From: Brachybacterium squillarum M-6-3
Lineage (GTDB): Bacteria > Actinomycetota > Actinomycetes > Actinomycetales > Dermabacteraceae
Direction of reading: 5' to 3'
DNA length: 64,000 nucleotides
NCBI RefSeq assembly: GCF_000225825.1
Contig: NZ_AGBX01000001.1
Location: forward strand, 248,001 to 312,000
This document shows positions 50,915-59,987 of the stretch, in pieces (the first letter of the stretch is position 1; the number at the start of each line of letters is the position of its first letter). Below the pieces are notes generated by a model that saw only the letters and a program-made list of their open reading frames with translations, did not search any database and was not told where the DNA came from. The position numbers and the translations under genes are program-made.

Positions 50915-52915
50915 GTGTCCGATGCCCCCGCCGTCCTGGCCGCGCTGATCTCCTCGCTCGCCGTGCTCACCCTGCCGGGCCTGCCCCTCGCCCTGGCGCT
51001 GCGACTGCGGGGTCTCGTGCTGGCGGCGGGCCTGCCGCTGCTCTCGCTGGTGATGATCGCGCTCGCGGCGGAGCTGGGCCACCTGCTGGGCATCCCCTGG
51101 TCCCTCGCCTCCCCGCTGGTGCCGGGCCTGCTGCTCGCCGTGCCCGCGCTGCTGCGCCGCGGTACCGCGGAGGCCCTGGAGGACCCGCAGCACTCGCAGA
51201 CGTCCTCCGCCGCCGCACGGTGGTGGGGCCCGGCCGCGCTCGGCGGCCTGGCCCTGGGCGGGGGCGCCCTGCTGTGGCGGCAGCTGCGACTGATGGGCTC
51301 GGTGGACGCGGTCAGCCAGACCTACGACGCGGTCTTCCATCTCTCCGCGGTGCGGCACGTGCTGCGCGCGCAGGACGCCTCGGCCTTCGTGGTCGGCGGC
51401 ATGACGAGCCTTCCCGGGGAGGGGTCCTTCTACCCGGCGCTGTGGCACCAGACGGTGAGCCTGGCCGTGCAGCTCTCCGGGCAGGAGATCGTGCTGGTCA
51501 CGAACGTGGTGATGCTGCTGGTGGGGTGCGTGCTGTGGCCGCTGGGCCTGATGGCGCTGCTGCGCATCGCGACGGCCGCGGGACCTCTCGGGGTGTTCCT
51601 GGTCGGGGCGCTGGCGGGGATCGCCCCGGCCTTCCCGCTCGCGCTGATGAGCTTCGGGCTGCTGCTGCCGCTGCTGCTCTCCCTGACCCTGCTGCCGCTG
51701 GTGGTGGCTTCCGCCGCGCAGGTGCTCGGGCTGGTCCCCGCGCAGCGCCGCTGGCCGGTCCCGGTGCGGGCGGTGCTGGCGGCCGCGAGCTGCCTCACCG
51801 TCGCGGCCGCCCATCCGCAGGGCGTGTTCGCGGCGTGGCTGCTGGTCACACCGATGCTGCTGGTGGCCCTCGCACGGCGGCTGCTCGGCGCGGACCGGGG
51901 CGCCCCCGCGGACGGACGCTCCCGGCTGCTGACGGTCGCGGCCCTGCCGGGGGTGCTCGCGGTCGTCGCGGGCGGCGCGCTGGCGTGGACCCGGCTGCGC
52001 CCGCCGCAGAGCTCGGCGGTCTGGGAGCCGAACGCGAGCTGGGGGCAGGCGATCGCGCAGACCGGCTCCCTGGCGGCGAACGCGACCGGCACCGTCCTGC
52101 TGCTCGGCGTGCTGATGGCCGCCGCGATCGCGGTGGTGCTGCGGCGATCCCGCAGCCGCTGGCTGGTGGCGGCCTGGGCGGCCGGCGCCGCCCTGGGGGT
52201 GGCCGGTCGGGCGGCACCCGTCGGCGACCTGCGCTACCTGCTCACCGGCCCCTTCTACAGCGATCCGTTCCGCACCTCCGCCGTCGCGGTGCTGCTCGCG
52301 GTGCCCGTGCTGGCCCTCGGCATCGACCAGGCGGTGCGCGCCCTGGCGGCGCACCGCGCAGGGCGAGGTCGCCCGGCCCTCCGGGCGGTGCTGCCGCCGC
52401 TCCTCGCCCTGGGACTGGCCCTTGCCGTGTCCGCGCCGGCCCTGCTCGCGCCGAGCACGACCGCCTTCCGGGCCCAGATGCTCGCCCAGTGGCGGTCGGA
52501 GTCCCTGCTGAGCTCCGACGAGGAGGCGCTGCTGGAACGACTGCCCGAGCTGGTGCCGGAGGACTCCCTGATCGCCACCAACCCCTGGAACGGCTCCTCC
52601 CTGGCCTCGGCGATCGGGGACCGGGAGGTGCTGACCGTGTTCATGGGCTTCCAGGCCGAGCCGCCCGTGCACCTGCTGAACGCGGAGCTCGACCAGGCGC
52701 AGGACGACCCGGAGGTCTGCGCGGCCGCCGAGGAGCTCGGCGTCGAGTACGCCCTGGACTTCGGCCCCGAGGAGCTGCACGGCCGGACCGCCACCTACAC
52801 CGGGCTGGACGAGATCTCCACCTCGGGCGCCGCGGAGGTGGTGGCCTCCGAGGGCGAGGCGCGGCTGCTGCGGCTCCTGCCCTGCCGCCTCCCCGATGGT
52901 TCAATGAGCGGGTGA
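50915..52915 (+). CDS. Large multi-pass membrane protein, DUF6541-like
   Basis: 666 aa with more than ten helices, then an exterior C-terminal domain of about 150 residues. The layout (AALISSLAVLTLPGLPLALA at the N-terminus, GSVDAVSQTYDAVFHLSAVR after helix 4, SLPGEGSFYPALWHQ, LLTGPFYSDPFR) resembles the actinobacterial DUF6541 membrane proteins, which have a GT-C-like topology and occur near wall-polymer genes. The acidic loop motif with Tyr-Asp in QTYDAVFH could be a GT-C catalytic Asp, but that is inference. The C-terminal part has ATNPWNGSSLASAIGDREVL and YALDFGPEEL. Its TGA overlaps the aminopeptidase GTG (GTGA). Confidence 0.65.
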   Translation: MSDAPAVLAALISSLAVLTLPGLPLALALRLRGLVLAAGLPLLSLVMIALAAELGHLLGIPWSLASPLVPGLLLAVPALLRRGTAEALEDPQHSQTSSAAARWWGPAALGGLALGGGALLWRQLRLMGSVDAVSQTYDAVFHLSAVRHVLRAQDASAFVVGGMTSLPGEGSFYPALWHQTVSLAVQLSGQEIVLVTNVVMLLVGCVLWPLGLMALLRIATAAGPLGVFLVGALAGIAPAFPLALMSFGLLLPLLLSLTLLPLVVASAAQVLGLVPAQRRWPVPVRAVLAAASCLTVAAAHPQGVFAAWLLVTPMLLVALARRLLGADRGAPADGRSRLLTVAALPGVLAVVAGGALAWTRLRPPQSSAVWEPNASWGQAIAQTGSLAANATGTVLLLGVLMAAAIAVVLRRSRSRWLVAAWAAGAALGVAGRAAPVGDLRYLLTGPFYSDPFRTSAVAVLLAVPVLALGIDQAVRALAAHRAGRGRPALRAVLPPLLALGLALAVSAPALLAPSTTAFRAQMLAQWRSESLLSSDEEALLERLPELVPEDSLIATNPWNGSSLASAIGDREVLTVFMGFQAEPPVHLLNAELDQAQDDPEVCAAAEELGVEYALDFGPEELHGRTATYTGLDEISTSGAAEVVASEGEARLLRLLPCRLPDGSMSG

Positions 52916-54231
52916 CCTCCACTCCCGCCGCTCCCGTTCCCACCCGTGAGGCCCGCGAGGCCGCCCTCGACCTGGGCGCCTTCGTCACCGCTTCCCCCTC
53001 CAGCTTCCATGCGGCCGCCGAGGCCGCGCGGCGGCTGTGCCAGGCCGGCTTCACGGAGCTGCGTGAGGAGGATCCCTGGGATGAGATCGACGTGCGCGGG
53101 GACCGCTACGTGATCCGCGACGGCTCGATCATCGCCTGGTCCACCCCCTCCGGGGCCGACACCTCCACCCCCTGGCGAATCGTCGGCTCCCACACCGACT
53201 CCCCCGCGCTCAAACTCAAGCCGGAGCCGGGCTTCACCGCGGAGGGCTTCGCGCAGGTGGGGGTCGAGATCTACGGCGGTCCGCTGCTGAACTCCTGGCT
53301 GGACCGGGAGCTGCGCCTGGCCGGGCGGCTCGCCCTGGCCGACGGCACCACCGTGCTGGTGGACACCCCGCCCGTGCTGCGGGTCCCCCAGCTCGCCGTG
53401 CACCTGGACCGGCAGGTCAACGCCGAGGGGCTGAAGCTCGACCCGCAGCGGCACCTGCAGCCCGTGCTGGGCCTCACCGCCCTGGGTGAGGCGGACGTGC
53501 TGGGGCTGCTGGCCGAGCGCGCCGGCGTGGCCGCGGCCGACGTGGTCGGCTTCGACGTGGTGACCGTGGACGCCCAGGCCCCCGCCCTGCTCGGCGCCCA
53601 CGAGGAGTTCCTCACCTCCGCCCGCCTGGACAACCTCGGCTCGGTGCACGCCGAGGTGGAGGCCCTGATCCGGGTGCAGGCCGACGGGCCGGCCTCCGGC
53701 GCCCCGATCGCCCTGCTGGTCGCCAACGACCACGAGGAGGTCGGCTCGGCCAGCCGCTCCGGCGCGGGCGGTCCCTTCCTGGAGGACGTGCTGGTGCGGA
53801 TGCACGCGGCCCTCGGCGGGGACGAGGCCTCGAGGCGGCGGGCACTGGCCTCCTCGGTGGTGCTCTCGGCCGACGCCGGGCACGCCGCCCACCCCAACTA
53901 TCCCGAGCGGCACGACCCCGTGACCCGGCCCCGCCTGGGCGGCGGGCCGATGTTGAAGATCAACGCCCAGCAGCGCTACGCGACCGACGCGGCGGGCATC
54001 GCCGTCTTCGCGTCGGCCTGCACGCGGGCCGGGGTGCCGTACCAGCGCTTCGTCTCGAACAACGCGATGCCCTGCGGCTCCACCATCGGCCCGATCACGG
54101 CCACCCGGCTGGGGATGACCACCATCGACGTGGGCATCACCCTGCTGTCGATGCACTCCGCCCGAGAGATGTGCGCGGTGGCGGACCCGCTGTGGCTGCG
54201 CGAGGCCTGCGCGGCCTTCCTGCGCGGCTGA
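52912..54231 (+). CDS. M18 family aspartyl aminopeptidase
   Basis: 439 aa, the usual M18 length. It is a cytosolic di-zinc enzyme that removes N-terminal Asp/Glu from peptides. Zinc and catalytic residues are visible in order: GSHTDSPALKLKP (first His and Asp), ANDHEEVGSASRSGA (catalytic Glu and zinc Glu), LSADAGHAAHPNYPERHDP (second Asp), and the C-terminal TLLSMHSAREMC (last His). FVSNNAMPCGSTIGPI closes the site. The GTG start overlaps the stop of the membrane-protein gene, so the two are coupled although functionally unlike. Confidence 0.9.
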   Translation: MTSTPAAPVPTREAREAALDLGAFVTASPSSFHAAAEAARRLCQAGFTELREEDPWDEIDVRGDRYVIRDGSIIAWSTPSGADTSTPWRIVGSHTDSPALKLKPEPGFTAEGFAQVGVEIYGGPLLNSWLDRELRLAGRLALADGTTVLVDTPPVLRVPQLAVHLDRQVNAEGLKLDPQRHLQPVLGLTALGEADVLGLLAERAGVAAADVVGFDVVTVDAQAPALLGAHEEFLTSARLDNLGSVHAEVEALIRVQADGPASGAPIALLVANDHEEVGSASRSGAGGPFLEDVLVRMHAALGGDEASRRRALASSVVLSADAGHAAHPNYPERHDPVTRPRLGGGPMLKINAQQRYATDAAGIAVFASACTRAGVPYQRFVSNNAMPCGSTIGPITATRLGMTTIDVGITLLSMHSAREMCAVADPLWLREACAAFLRG

Positions 54232-54257
54232 GCCTCCCGGGCCGCGGGCGCGTCGAC

Positions 54258-54551
54258 TCAGCTCTGGATGTCCCCGGACGCCCCGAGCGTCTCTCGGGCG
54301 ATGCGTTCCACCTGGTCCACGACGCCGCGCGCGGCGTCCACGTCGGCGTGCTCGGGGCCGCGCTCGCGCTGGGCGTCCTTGAGCAGCTCGTCGGCCTGGA
54401 AGAAGGCGTCCTCGAGCTGCCCGGCGCGGGCGGTGGCCACGGCCAGCTCGCCGCGCAGGGCGATCGCCTCGGAGCCGGTGGGCTCGCCCTGCTCGAGCAG
54501 CGCGATCAGGCGCCGGGAGAGCTCGTGGACCTGCTGGGCGGGGGTGGTCAT
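54258..54551 (-). CDS. Small helical hypothetical protein
   Basis: 97 aa, wholly helical in character: VHELSRRLIALLEQGEPTGS, EAIALRGELAVATARAGQLE, DAFFQADELLKDAQRERGPE, VDQVERIARETL. The spacing looks like two to three TPR-type helix pairs, as in small tetratricopeptide proteins. No known partner is adjacent. GGGAGCG seven bases before ATG is a possible SD. It diverges from the next gene. Confidence 0.6.
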   Translation of the reverse strand: MTTPAQQVHELSRRLIALLEQGEPTGSEAIALRGELAVATARAGQLEDAFFQADELLKDAQRERGPEHADVDAARGVVDQVERIARETLGASGDIQS

Positions 54552-54636
54552 GCGGTCGCTCCCGGGAGTCGGTGGGGGGCTGGGGGACGGACCCCGCGAG
54601 TCTAGGGGGCTCGGGGTCCGGATCGCTCGCGCGCCG

Positions 54637-54642
54637 TAGGCT
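54637..54642 (+). promoter_or_regulatory. -10 box TAGGCT (leaderless)
   Basis: TAGGCT followed by 6 bases and ATG at 54649; no SD. Confidence 0.5.
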
Positions 54643-54648
54643 GGGCGG

Positions 54649-55044
54649 ATGGAGATCAACCCCTACGACGCCCGGCTGCGGATGCTGCAGCAGCTCGACG
54701 GCGTCCAGCAGCAACGGGAGGCCGCGCCCGACGCGGAGACCGCCGGCTGCCCGGGGTGCCCCTACTACTGGACCTGCCCGGTGCCGCACCGCGGCGAGCG
54801 GGTCGACGCCCCCGCCGAGGTGGAGCGGGAGGACGTGCGGGAGGCCCTGGGTCCGGGCCGCACCTTCCGCCCCCGGGACGAGTCCGACGTGGGCTGGACC
54901 GACGTCTGGGTCGAGGACGACGAGGCGGAGGAGCGTCGTGATCCCGGCGAGCCCGCGGCCGGGGCGGAGCCGGCCCGCCGGGACGAGGCCGTGCGGGGGC
55001 GCCGCTCAGCGCGACGTCGGGGACTGCTGCGCCGCCGGACCTGA
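54649..55044 (+). CDS. Small cysteine-motif hypothetical protein
   Basis: 131 aa, family not recognised. The core is GCPGCPYYWTCPVPH (about residues 33-47), with three cysteines and a His that could hold zinc or an Fe-S cluster. The N-terminus is MEINPYDARLRMLQQLDGVQ. The second half is acidic and then Arg-rich (RRSARRRGLLRRRT). The start is set by the leaderless -10. The 3' end overlaps the convergent hemA gene by 39 bases. Confidence 0.6.
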   Translation: MEINPYDARLRMLQQLDGVQQQREAAPDAETAGCPGCPYYWTCPVPHRGERVDAPAEVEREDVREALGPGRTFRPRDESDVGWTDVWVEDDEAEERRDPGEPAAGAEPARRDEAVRGRRSARRRGLLRRRT

Positions 55045-56406
55045 GACCGCGGCCCGCGCCAGCTCGGCAGCGGCGCTGGGCGGCACCGTGTGGTCCACCC
55101 GCATCCAGCCGGCCGGACGCGGCTCGGAGGGCTCGGCGACGGCGTCGTGCCGGTCCCCCTCGGGGGCGTCGGCCGAGATGTCGATCCCGAAGATGGTGTG
55201 GAAGGCCTCCACGTAGGTGTCCGCGAAACCGGTCTCGGCCAGGTGCTTGGCGCGCTCGGCCGGGTTGTGCATGACCTTGGCGAGGATCCGGTGGATGCTG
55301 CGCTCGAGCTGCTCGGCGGTCTCCCCGGAGACCTCGCGGCGCAACCGGTCCACCTCGGCGTCGGCGGAGTCGGCCACCTCCCGGCGCAGGGCGGCCATCG
55401 CCGGGTCGACCCGGCGCACCTCCTGCTGCAGGCGGAAGGCCTCGACGGTCTCCTCGACGATCTCGCGGGCCAGCACGAGGGCGGGGTCGCCGTCGCGGGT
55501 GCTCACGTGCAGGTCCGCCAGCCCCAGCACGGTGATGCCCTTGAGGTGGCGCACCAGCGGGTGCAGGTCCGAGTGCAGCGCCAGGTCCAGCACCACGGTG
55601 CGGCCGGCGCCCAGGAAGCGCTCGGGGAACAGGCTGGTGCCGCGGCCGGAGGCGGCCAGCACCAGCTCCGCCCCGGCGAGCGCCGCCTCGAGCTCCTCGG
55701 GGCCGACGGTCTCCAGTCCGTGGCGCTCCACGAAGCCGGGGGTGCGCCCGGAGGGCGAGTAGACGCGGATCGGCCCGGCGCCGCGGCGCAGCAGGTCGGC
55801 CGCGCCGAGTCGGGCGTAGGCGCCGGTGCCGACGATGAGCACGCTGCGGTCCTCGAGGCCGCCCAGCTCGGCGGCGGCGCGGTCCAGGGCGATCGCGGCC
55901 CCGGAGCGTCCGGCGGCGCCGACGGGAGCCTGGGTGGCCACGCGCTTGGCGCAGCGGAAGGCGTGCTGGAACAGGTCGTGCAGCAGGGAGGTGGTGGTGC
56001 CGGCGCGGCGCGCGGTCTCGTAGGCGGCGCGCACCTGCCCGGCGATCTCGGCCTCGCCGAGCACCACGGAGCGCAGCCCGGAGGAGACCTCGTAGAGGTG
56101 GCGGGTGACGGGGGCGTCCATCGCCGCGTCGAAGCAGAGGGAGACCAGGTCGCGGTCCAGCCCGCTGGTGCGGGTGACCGCGTCGATCACGAGCTCGATG
56201 CCGTCGTGGAAGCGCTGGGTGTCGAGGTAGACCTCGAGCCGGTTGCAGGTGGAGACGACCACCCAGCCGTCCAGCACCGCCTGCTCCTCGGCGCGCTCGG
56301 CCTGCACCTCGCCGAGGGCGGAGAGCAGGGTGTCCGCGCCCCGGGTGAGGGCGTCGAGCACATCGAGATCGAGGTGCTCGTGGGAGGCGCGGAGGGCGAC
56401 GAGCAT
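55006..56406 (-). CDS. hemA: Glutamyl-tRNA reductase
   Basis: 466 aa. It reduces glutamyl-tRNA(Glu) to glutamate 1-semialdehyde with NADPH, the first committed step of C5 tetrapyrrole synthesis. Catalytic Cys54 is in VVVSTCNRLEVY. VLGEAEIAGQVRAAYETA, SVLIVGTGAYARLGAADLLR (NADPH fold) and the long C-terminal dimerisation helix (RILAKVMHNPAERAKHLAET) are all present. The C-terminal 60 residues beyond the family core are Pro/Ala-rich. It diverges from the heme operon, about 100 bp away. A -10 TAGACT six bases before ATG suggests a leaderless mRNA. hemL is not in the window up to 64000. Confidence 0.92.
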   Translation of the reverse strand: MLVALRASHEHLDLDVLDALTRGADTLLSALGEVQAERAEEQAVLDGWVVVSTCNRLEVYLDTQRFHDGIELVIDAVTRTSGLDRDLVSLCFDAAMDAPVTRHLYEVSSGLRSVVLGEAEIAGQVRAAYETARRAGTTTSLLHDLFQHAFRCAKRVATQAPVGAAGRSGAAIALDRAAAELGGLEDRSVLIVGTGAYARLGAADLLRRGAGPIRVYSPSGRTPGFVERHGLETVGPEELEAALAGAELVLAASGRGTSLFPERFLGAGRTVVLDLALHSDLHPLVRHLKGITVLGLADLHVSTRDGDPALVLAREIVEETVEAFRLQQEVRRVDPAMAALRREVADSADAEVDRLRREVSGETAEQLERSIHRILAKVMHNPAERAKHLAETGFADTYVEAFHTIFGIDISADAPEGDRHDAVAEPSEPRPAGWMRVDHTVPPSAAAELARAAVSGPAAQQSPTSR

Positions 56407-56412
56407 GGAGTC

Positions 56413-56418
56413 AGTCTA
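56413..56418 (-). promoter_or_regulatory. -10 box TAGACT of hemA (leaderless)
   Basis: On the minus strand TAGACT is followed by 6 bases and ATG at 56406. The remaining 90 bp to hemE must hold the divergent operon promoter. I see no iron box there. Confidence 0.5.
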
Positions 56419-56508
56419 GGCACGCCCCGGGGCCGAGGTCCCGCGCTCGTGTGACCCTGCCCCCGCCGTCCTCCGCGGGGCCGCACCCGTGTGCACAATG
56501 GAGGGGTC

Positions 56509-57738
56509 ATGGCACAGAACAGCACGTCAGAGCCCGTTTATCGCGACGCCGCGTCAGAAACATCGACCCTGGCGACGAGCCCGCAGGTGGGCGGCCCCTC
56601 CGCCGCCGCGGACACCGGTACCGCCACCCCCGCGCGGACCCCGCTGCCGGCCGGTCACCCGGCCACCGCGGACCGCGCCGCGGGCGGGGTGAGCGATGCG
56701 CCACTGCTCGCCGAGCTGTGTGGCGAAGCTCCCGACGCGCCGCCCAGCGTGTGGTTCATGCGACAGGCCGGGCGGTCCCTGCCCGAGTACCGGGCGCTGC
56801 GCGAGGGCATCAGCATGCTCGACGCCTGCGTGCACCCCGAGATGGTCGCCGAGATCACCGCGCAGCCCGTGCGCCGCCACCGGGTCGACGCCGGCATCTT
56901 CTTCTCCGACATCGTCGTGCCGGCACGACTGGCCGGACTCGGGGTGGAGATCCGCCCCGGCGTCGGCCCCGTCTTCGAGCACCCCATCCGCACCGAGGCC
57001 GACGTCGACGCCCTGCCGGACCTCGACCTGGCCTACGAGGAGGCACTGGCCCCGATCCGGGAGGCCGTGGCCCTCACCGTCGCCGAGCTCGGCACCACCC
57101 CGCTGATCGGCTTCGCGGGCGCCCCCTTCACCGTGGCCAGCTACATGGTCGAGGGCGGCCCCTCCCGCGACCACCTGCGCACCCGCGCCCTGATGCGCTC
57201 CCGCCCCGAGGTGTGGGACCGCCTGGCCGCCTGGGTCGCCGAGCTCTCCGGCCGCTTCCTGCGCGCCCAGGTCCTCGCCGGGGCCTCCGCCGTGCAGCTC
57301 TTCGACTCCTGGGTCGGCTCGCTCTCCGCCGAGCAGTACCGCGCCCACGTCCTCCCCCACTCCGCGGCGGTGCTCGCCCAGGTCGCCGACCTCCCGGTGC
57401 CGCGCATCCACTTCGGCGTCGGCGCCGCGCACCTGCTCGCCCCGATGCATGAGGCCGGCGCGACCGTGATGGGCGTGGACCACCGCCTTCCGCTGGAGCA
57501 GGCCCTCGCCGAGCTGCCGAGCGGCACCCCCGTGCAGGGCAACATCGACCCGGCCGTGCTGTTCACCGACGAGGCCGCCCGCCTCGCCGAGGCCCGCTCC
57601 GTGCTGGCGGCGGGCGCCGGGGCCAGCGGCCACGTGCTGAACCTCGGCCACGGCGTGCCCCCGGAGACCGACGCGCAGGTCCTCACCGACCTGGTGGCCT
57701 TCCTGCACGAGCAGCCCCGACCCCACCGGTCCGCATGA
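56509..57738 (+). CDS. hemE: Uroporphyrinogen decarboxylase
   Basis: 409 aa. It removes four carboxyls from uroporphyrinogen III to give coproporphyrinogen III. VWFMRQAGRSLPEYRALR holds the substrate Arg residues, followed by DAGIFFSDIVVP (catalytic Asp), GFAGAPFTVASYMVEGG, QLFDSWVGSLS and HFGVGAAHLL. About 60 Thr/Ala/Pro-rich residues precede the conserved start of the domain, which is longer than usual. The ATG at 56509 is chosen for GGAGGGG four bases upstream; GTG at 56491 is an alternative. First gene of a seven-gene heme operon; its TGA overlaps the next ATG. Confidence 0.92.
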   Translation: MAQNSTSEPVYRDAASETSTLATSPQVGGPSAAADTGTATPARTPLPAGHPATADRAAGGVSDAPLLAELCGEAPDAPPSVWFMRQAGRSLPEYRALREGISMLDACVHPEMVAEITAQPVRRHRVDAGIFFSDIVVPARLAGLGVEIRPGVGPVFEHPIRTEADVDALPDLDLAYEEALAPIREAVALTVAELGTTPLIGFAGAPFTVASYMVEGGPSRDHLRTRALMRSRPEVWDRLAAWVAELSGRFLRAQVLAGASAVQLFDSWVGSLSAEQYRAHVLPHSAAVLAQVADLPVPRIHFGVGAAHLLAPMHEAGATVMGVDHRLPLEQALAELPSGTPVQGNIDPAVLFTDEAARLAEARSVLAAGAGASGHVLNLGHGVPPETDAQVLTDLVAFLHEQPRPHRSA

Positions 57739-59186
57739 GCGCACGCACCGTGGTGGTCGGCGGCGGGCTGGCCGGGCTGCTGGCCGCGCGCCGGCACCTG
57801 GCCGCCGGGGAGCAGGTGACCCTGCTCGAGGCCGCCCCCGTGCTCGGCGGCGCGATCGCCCGCACCGAGGTGGCCGGGGTCGAGATCAGCTCCGGCGCGG
57901 AGGCCTACTCCACCGGTGCCGGGGCCGTGGACGCCCTGGTCGCCTCCCTCGGCCTCAGCGCGCAGGTGGTCGAGCCCCGCGCGGGCCTGGCCAGCCGCAT
58001 CGTCTCCGAGGCAGGGGTGCACCGCGCCCCCGCCGGCTCCCTGCTGGGCATCCCCGCCCGGCCGCTGGGCCGCGAGGCCCGCACGGTGCTCGGACTGCCC
58101 GGCGCCCTGCGTGCCGCCGCCGAGCCGCTGCTGCCCGCCCGCCTCGGCCACCGCCCCGGCGCGAGCGTCGAGCAGGTGGTCTCCCGTCGACTGGGCCGAC
58201 GCACCGCCCGCCGCCTGGTCGCCCCCGTGGTCGGTGGCGTGCACTCGGCCGACCCGCGCACCCTCGAGTTCGCCACCGCCTCCCCGCAGCTGCACGCGGG
58301 GCTGGCGCGCCACGGCTCCCTGGTGCGCGCGGTGCGGGCCCTGCGCGGCGGCTCCTCCCGCACCGCCGGCACCCGCGTCCACTCCCTGAGCCCGACGATG
58401 GCGGCCCTGCCGGAGGCCCTGGAGGCGGAGCTGCGCGACGGCGGCGCGGACCTGCGCACCTCCGCGGAGGTCACCGGCATCACTGATGGCACGGCCGGCT
58501 CCGCCGCCGTCCCCGAGTGCGCCCGCTGGACGGTGCGCACCGGCGTCGAGGAGCTGCCCGCCGACCGCCTGGTGCTCGCCTGCGCCCCCGACCTCGCCGC
58601 CTCCCTCCTCGCCGAGGCCGACCCGGAGCTGGCCGCCGCGATCCCCGAGGCCCCCGCCGCGACCGTGCGCCTGGTGGCGCTGGTGGTGGACGCCCCCGCC
58701 CTGGACGCCTTCCCCGTCGGCACCGGCGCCCTGGTCGCCCCGGGCACCGCGGGCATCCGCGCCAAGGGCCTCACCCACGCCAGCGCCAAGTGGGCCCACG
58801 TCCAGCAGGCCGCCGGCGCCGCCCACCCGGAAGCCGCAGGCCCGCACGTGCTGCGCCTGTCCTACGGCCGCCCCGGCGAGGAGCTGCCCGCCCGCGAGGA
58901 CATCGTCGCCCAGGCCCTCGCCGACGCCTCCGCGATCCTCGGCACGGAGCTGACCGCCACGGACCTGCTGGGCTCCGCCGTGCTCGACTGGGACCGCGCC
59001 ATGCGCCAGGCGCGCCCCGGCCACCGCGGGGCCCTCGCCGCGCTCACCGCCCTGCTCGAGGACCGCCCCGCGCTGGAGCTGCGCGGCTCCTGGCGCGCCG
59101 GCACCGGCCTGGACGCCATCGTCCGCGCCGAGAACACCCTGATCTCTCCCCCCACCGACGCCTCCACGGAAGGACGCCCCGCATGA
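57735..59186 (+). CDS. cgoX: Coproporphyrinogen III oxidase (HemY/CgoX type)
   Basis: 483 aa flavoprotein of the HemY family. TVVVGGGLAGLLAARRHLAA binds FAD, followed by VTLLEAAPVLGGAI. VAPVVGGVHSADPRTLEF and the C-terminal SWRAGTGLDAIVRAE are family features. Because chdC and a coproporphyrin-type ferrochelatase follow in the same operon, its substrate is expected to be coproporphyrinogen III, oxidised with O2 to coproporphyrin III. ATGA overlap with hemE and with chdC. Confidence 0.9.
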   Translation: MSARTVVVGGGLAGLLAARRHLAAGEQVTLLEAAPVLGGAIARTEVAGVEISSGAEAYSTGAGAVDALVASLGLSAQVVEPRAGLASRIVSEAGVHRAPAGSLLGIPARPLGREARTVLGLPGALRAAAEPLLPARLGHRPGASVEQVVSRRLGRRTARRLVAPVVGGVHSADPRTLEFATASPQLHAGLARHGSLVRAVRALRGGSSRTAGTRVHSLSPTMAALPEALEAELRDGGADLRTSAEVTGITDGTAGSAAVPECARWTVRTGVEELPADRLVLACAPDLAASLLAEADPELAAAIPEAPAATVRLVALVVDAPALDAFPVGTGALVAPGTAGIRAKGLTHASAKWAHVQQAAGAAHPEAAGPHVLRLSYGRPGEELPAREDIVAQALADASAILGTELTATDLLGSAVLDWDRAMRQARPGHRGALAALTALLEDRPALELRGSWRAGTGLDAIVRAENTLISPPTDASTEGRPA

Positions 59187-59950
59187 GCACCCCCTCGCAG
59201 AGGACCACAGAGCAGACCACAGCCGCGCAGAGCACCGACGCCCCGGACACCCCGGCCTCGGGGCAGGGCAGCGAGGTCACCCGCTACACCAGCTACACCG
59301 TCTTCCGCCGCCTCGCGGGCCTGGCCGACGAGGGCGACCTGACGGCCGCGCAGATCGAGCAGTCGCTCGCCGAGACCGTCACCCTCATCGAGGCCGCCGG
59401 CGCCGAGCTGCTGGGCTTCTACGACATGACCGGCTTCCGCGCCGAGGACGACCTCATGCTGTGGCTCGCCGCCGACGACCCCGCAGCCCTGCAGGCCGCG
59501 CTGCGCGAGCTCGAGTCCTCCCTCGCGGGGACCTGGCTGCACCGCGAATGGGCGTCCGTCGGCGTGCACCGCCAGGCCGAGTTCTCCCGCGCCCACATGC
59601 CCTCCTTCATGATGGAGGGCTTCGAGCGCAGGGAGTGGATCTGCGTGTACCCCTTCGTGCGCACCTACGAGTGGTACCTGCTGCCCGACGACGAGCGCCG
59701 CGAGATGCTCATCGAGCACGGCATGCTCGGCCGCGAGTACCCGCAGGTCAACGCCAACACGGTGGCAGCCTTCGCGCTGGGCGACTACGAGTGGCTGCTC
59801 TCCTTCGAGGCCGAGGACCTGCACGACCTGGTCGACATGATGCGCCACCTGCGCTACTCCAAGGCCCGCCTCCACGTGCGCGACGAGCTGCCCTTCCACA
59901 CCGGCCGCCGCCTGGCCGAGCTCGCCGACGTGGCCGCCCTGCTGGCCTGA
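59183..59950 (+). CDS. chdC: Coproheme decarboxylase (HemQ)
   Basis: 255 aa. It converts coproheme to heme b with H2O2, the last step of the coproporphyrin-dependent pathway. The catalytic Tyr186 lies in GREYPQVNANT. Other core motifs are YTVFRRLAGL, AHMPSFMMEGFERREWICVY, PFVRTYEWYLLP and DMMRHLRYSKARLHV near the proximal His. A Thr/Gln-rich 35-residue N-terminus is not conserved. It begins in the cgoX stop (ATGA), with AAGGA upstream. Confidence 0.92.
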   Translation: MSTPSQRTTEQTTAAQSTDAPDTPASGQGSEVTRYTSYTVFRRLAGLADEGDLTAAQIEQSLAETVTLIEAAGAELLGFYDMTGFRAEDDLMLWLAADDPAALQAALRELESSLAGTWLHREWASVGVHRQAEFSRAHMPSFMMEGFERREWICVYPFVRTYEWYLLPDDERREMLIEHGMLGREYPQVNANTVAAFALGDYEWLLSFEAEDLHDLVDMMRHLRYSKARLHVRDELPFHTGRRLAELADVAALLA

Positions 59951-59987
59951 CCCCCGCCCCTGCCGAGATCCGACCCGAGGACACCCC

